DNA of 63,247 nt from CAYSDH01 sp964429805 (lineage in GTDB: Bacteria; Bacteroidota; Bacteroidia; Flavobacteriales_D; JABDKJ01): the NCBI GenBank assembly GCA_964429805.1, contig CAYSDH010000009.1, positions 1-63,247 of the forward strand, written 5' to 3'. Both the position numbers and the translations under genes were made by a program. Positions 60,766 through 63,247 of this stretch are shown here, piece after piece (within the stretch, counting starts at the first letter, position 1; every line of letters starts with the position of its first letter). The notes beneath the pieces are model-generated. The model worked only from the letters and a program-made list of their open reading frames with translations, was not told the DNA's origin and ran no database searches.

Positions 60766-63247
60766 TTGAAAAGACTCTTATTTATCGTTGCCATTTTCGC
60801 CCAAGGTCTGGTCTTTGGGCAGACTGCTTGTGTGCAGATTTCTTCGGGCGCTGATGATGTAGAAGAGCAGTCGGACGGAGTGCAATACATAGACAGTTCC
60901 GACCTTGAGTTTGTCCTTGATGCTAGTCGAGGTGATCAGATAGTAGGTCTGAGATTTAACAGTGTCAATGTACCTCATGGTGCAACTATTCAAGAAGCAT
61001 ACATTCAGTTTACAGCTGACGAAGTAGATGATGTCGCCACCACCGTGGTTTTTCAAATGGAAGACAGTGATGATGCGGCCGCTTTTTTACTTAGCGATTT
61101 TAACATCACATCTAGAAATTACTTGTCGCAGAGCGTAACGTGGACGCCACCTGCGTGGCTCAGCATTGGAGACCAAGGCCCTGATCAACGTTCGCCAGAC
61201 CTCAGCGCATTAGTCCAACAGATAGTAGACCGACCTAACTTTGCCATTGGCAACTCGATGGTCTTTAAAACCACTGGTCAAGGTCAGCGCGTGGCTGAGT
61301 CTTATGACGGTTCGTCAGCTCAAGCTCCAGAGTTGTGCATCATCTTCGCCAGTTGTGGCACCCCAGGCACACCCTGCAATGACGGACTAGCATGCACCCA
61401 AAACGAAATGTGGGACGACAATTGCAACTGTGTAGACTACAATGACTCTGATCAAGATGGTGTGTGCGATGAGCTTGATGAATGTCCCAACATGGATGAT
61501 GCACTCATTGGCACTGCCTGTGATGACGGAGACCCCTGCACTACGAATGACATCTGGACCTCCACCTGCGACTGCGAAGGACAATTCCTAGCCGATGCCG
61601 ATGGAGACGGTATCTGCGATAATTTTGACATCTGTCCAGATTTTGACGATGACCTAGATATTGATGATGATGGTATACCGTACTGCACAGACAGCTGCGT
61701 TGACGTCAATGAAAACGGCATTTGTGATGACGCTGACAACGCTTTGTTCTCAGATGAGCCTGAGGTGTTTTTCAGCCACCAGCGCGGATTTTATTCCAAC
61801 TCGTTTTCACTGAGCCTGCTCAGTAATCTGCCAAATGCCACTATTCGCTATACCACTGATGGGTCCGCGCCTAGCGACAATAGTGGCCAGCTTTACGCTA
61901 GCCCTCTAACCATTAGTAACAGCACTGTGGTCAAAGCAATTGCAGTTTCTGGAGCCAATGTTTCAGAATTAGAGACGCGCAGTTTCCTATTTGTCGATCA
62001 AGTGGCCAACCAAAACGACCCTCAAAATGATTTTCCTGTTTCAGTCAACTTAAGCAGTTCATTAACGCAGAATGCCACCTACAGCCAACAATTTAGCGAT
62101 GCCCTGCTGAGTATACCGTCCATGAGTCTGAGCTTAGATATCAATGACTATCAGACCATCTATCAAACTAAAGGCTTGGAGCACGCGGCTAACATTGAGT
62201 TTATGGACCCCAACACGGGCGAGTCATACTCAAGTCTCACGGGAGTGAATACGTATGGCAACACCTCGTTTTCGGCTGCCAATGCCAATAAGAAAAACTA
62301 CCGACTGAAGTTCAAAGAGATTTATGGTGCGTCAAAGTTCGACCATCCGATTTTGGGTAACGATGCGGCACAAGAGTTTGATGTGCTTGATTTGCGCGCA
62401 GGTAGTCAGGCGACCATAGACCGCGGAGGTGTGCAGAATATGCACGAGCAGTTTCTGAAAAGTCTGCAGATAAAAATGAGTGGCGAGGGAGTGCATGGTC
62501 GCTTCGTCCACCTCTATATAAACAGTATGTATTGGGGAGTATACTCGCTCAGTGAAAGGCCTAACAAGTCCTTTGGCGAATCGTACTTCGGAGGCGACAA
62601 GGATGACTACAACACCATGAAGGCCACCTGCTGCAATAGCACTGCCCTGGCCATAGACGGCACAGACGACTCGTATGATGTCATGACTGCTCAGACCAGC
62701 AACTACTCTACTGTGCACAACTACTTAGACGTAGATCAGTTTATAGACTATGTGCTCTTGTGCAACTACGGTCCACATGGCGATTGGCGCACTTGGAACA
62801 CTTACGCCCTCGACAATCCGAGCAACAATGTGCCCTACAAGTTTTTTATGTGGGACCCCGAGCCCTCCTTAAAAAATGACTGGTACTACACCAACCTATT
62901 GGTTGATACGCGAGACCATGAGGCTATTTGGCAACCGCTAAAAGCCAACATCGATTTCAGAATGAAAGTGGCAGACGGCATGGAGTGCAACTGTGTGCAT
63001 GAAGATGGAGTGCTCTACTCTACCAATATTGAAGCCGACTATATTGAGATGTTTGATGCGCATAAGACAGCCTACATGATGGAGTGCGCGCGCTGGGCCA
63101 ATCTCAATTTGTATAACACCTTCTTAAATTATCGTCAAGACATCGTGAACACAAATTGGTTTGCTAGCCGATCTGCTCTGTTGAAGTCGGCTTATCAAGA
63201 TGATGACCTTTATCCTGATTTAGATGCCGTGGTGTATAGTATCTATG
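60766..63247 (+). CDS. CotH-type secreted protein with chitobiase-like domain (partial)
   Basis: The frame runs from a TTG at 60766 to the window edge, 827 codons, no stop reached. Only this TTG precedes a signal peptide (KRLLFIVAIFAQGLVFGQ); no ATG is available upstream. Domains: an N-terminal beta-sandwich (about 22-195), Cys-rich and calcium-loop stretches of the thrombospondin-3 kind (about 200-325; SDQDGVCDELDECPN, DADGDGICDNFDICPD), a chitobiase/beta-hexosaminidase C-terminal-like domain (about 332-408; IRYTTDGSAPS) and a CotH kinase-like domain (about 440 on; YWGVYSLSERPNKSF, YKFFMWDPEPSL). CotH proteins phosphorylate secreted partners in Bacillus spores. The T9SS domain would lie beyond the window. 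Confidence 0.85.
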   Translation, partial: MKRLLFIVAIFAQGLVFGQTACVQISSGADDVEEQSDGVQYIDSSDLEFVLDASRGDQIVGLRFNSVNVPHGATIQEAYIQFTADEVDDVATTVVFQMEDSDDAAAFLLSDFNITSRNYLSQSVTWTPPAWLSIGDQGPDQRSPDLSALVQQIVDRPNFAIGNSMVFKTTGQGQRVAESYDGSSAQAPELCIIFASCGTPGTPCNDGLACTQNEMWDDNCNCVDYNDSDQDGVCDELDECPNMDDALIGTACDDGDPCTTNDIWTSTCDCEGQFLADADGDGICDNFDICPDFDDDLDIDDDGIPYCTDSCVDVNENGICDDADNALFSDEPEVFFSHQRGFYSNSFSLSLLSNLPNATIRYTTDGSAPSDNSGQLYASPLTISNSTVVKAIAVSGANVSELETRSFLFVDQVANQNDPQNDFPVSVNLSSSLTQNATYSQQFSDALLSIPSMSLSLDINDYQTIYQTKGLEHAANIEFMDPNTGESYSSLTGVNTYGNTSFSAANANKKNYRLKFKEIYGASKFDHPILGNDAAQEFDVLDLRAGSQATIDRGGVQNMHEQFLKSLQIKMSGEGVHGRFVHLYINSMYWGVYSLSERPNKSFGESYFGGDKDDYNTMKATCCNSTALAIDGTDDSYDVMTAQTSNYSTVHNYLDVDQFIDYVLLCNYGPHGDWRTWNTYALDNPSNNVPYKFFMWDPEPSLKNDWYYTNLLVDTRDHEAIWQPLKANIDFRMKVADGMECNCVHEDGVLYSTNIEADYIEMFDAHKTAYMMECARWANLNLYNTFLNYRQDIVNTNWFASRSALLKSAYQDDDLYPDLDAVVYSIY

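Overview
The window looks like a chromosomal segment of a marine-type Bacteroidetes, most likely in or near Flavobacteriales. Three things point there. At least nine large secreted proteins end in the type A sorting domain of the type IX secretion system (T9SS). Promoter-like elements follow the Bacteroidetes -7 form TAnnTTTG. Gene families such as the RDD/SpoIIM/DUF4129/DUF4350/MoxR/DUF58 cluster and bacilliredoxin BrxA/B are typical of the group. A run of ten N at 16597-16606 marks a scaffold join, so this is a draft genome or a metagenome-assembled genome. No T9SS machinery, rRNA, CRISPR, prophage or insertion sequence was seen.

Layout. 1-5.6 kb: three T9SS cargo proteins; the first has seven FG-GAP-like repeats with an exact 147-bp period and lies between two copies of a dispersed hairpin element. 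5.8-13.6 kb: glyS, a decayed gene with a large internal deletion, two lipoproteins with a T9SS protein, a Wzx-type flippase, pth, and prs-rplY with a clear Bacteroidetes promoter. 13.7-20.5 kb: an envelope protein and a lipoprotein, tRNA-Leu(CAA), dCMP deaminase, a CtpA protease (interrupted by the gap), superoxide dismutase and the operon yicC-gmk-nadD. 20.6-25 kb: secreted and outer-membrane proteins, including a carbohydrate-binding-like protein that ends in two dockerin-like EF-hand repeats instead of a T9SS domain. 25.2-34.7 kb: a 2-hydroxyacid dehydrogenase with mgtE, ssb, a monothiol thioredoxin-like protein, a 1110-residue MORN-variant protein, manC, a SprT-like protein and a tiny lipoprotein. 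34.8-48 kb: MlaE-MlaF lipid ABC transporter, a T9SS protein, gcvP, bacilliredoxin, a repeat-rich 0.5-kb intergenic region, proC, then (minus strand) prfB-arsC-fumC-hydrolase and recX. 48-53.2 kb: two paralogous GEVED/T9SS proteins and two tandem DUF805 proteins. 53.2-60.6 kb: RDD, facing a tight operon of a double-length SpoIIM-like protein, DUF4129, DUF4350, MoxR and DUF58. 60.8 kb to the end: a partial CotH-type secreted protein.

Most of the window is housekeeping (translation, nucleotide metabolism, central carbon, Mg and lipid transport) interleaved with secreted surface proteins of unknown substrate. The best leads for novelty are the membrane/MoxR operon with its extended SpoIIM protein, the dockerin-like C-terminus as a possible alternative sorting signal, the unnamed Cys-containing N-terminal domain of the 620-residue protein, the C-terminal half of the MORN protein, and the dispersed hairpin repeats. 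I did not find a wholly new system that I could defend from sequence alone.
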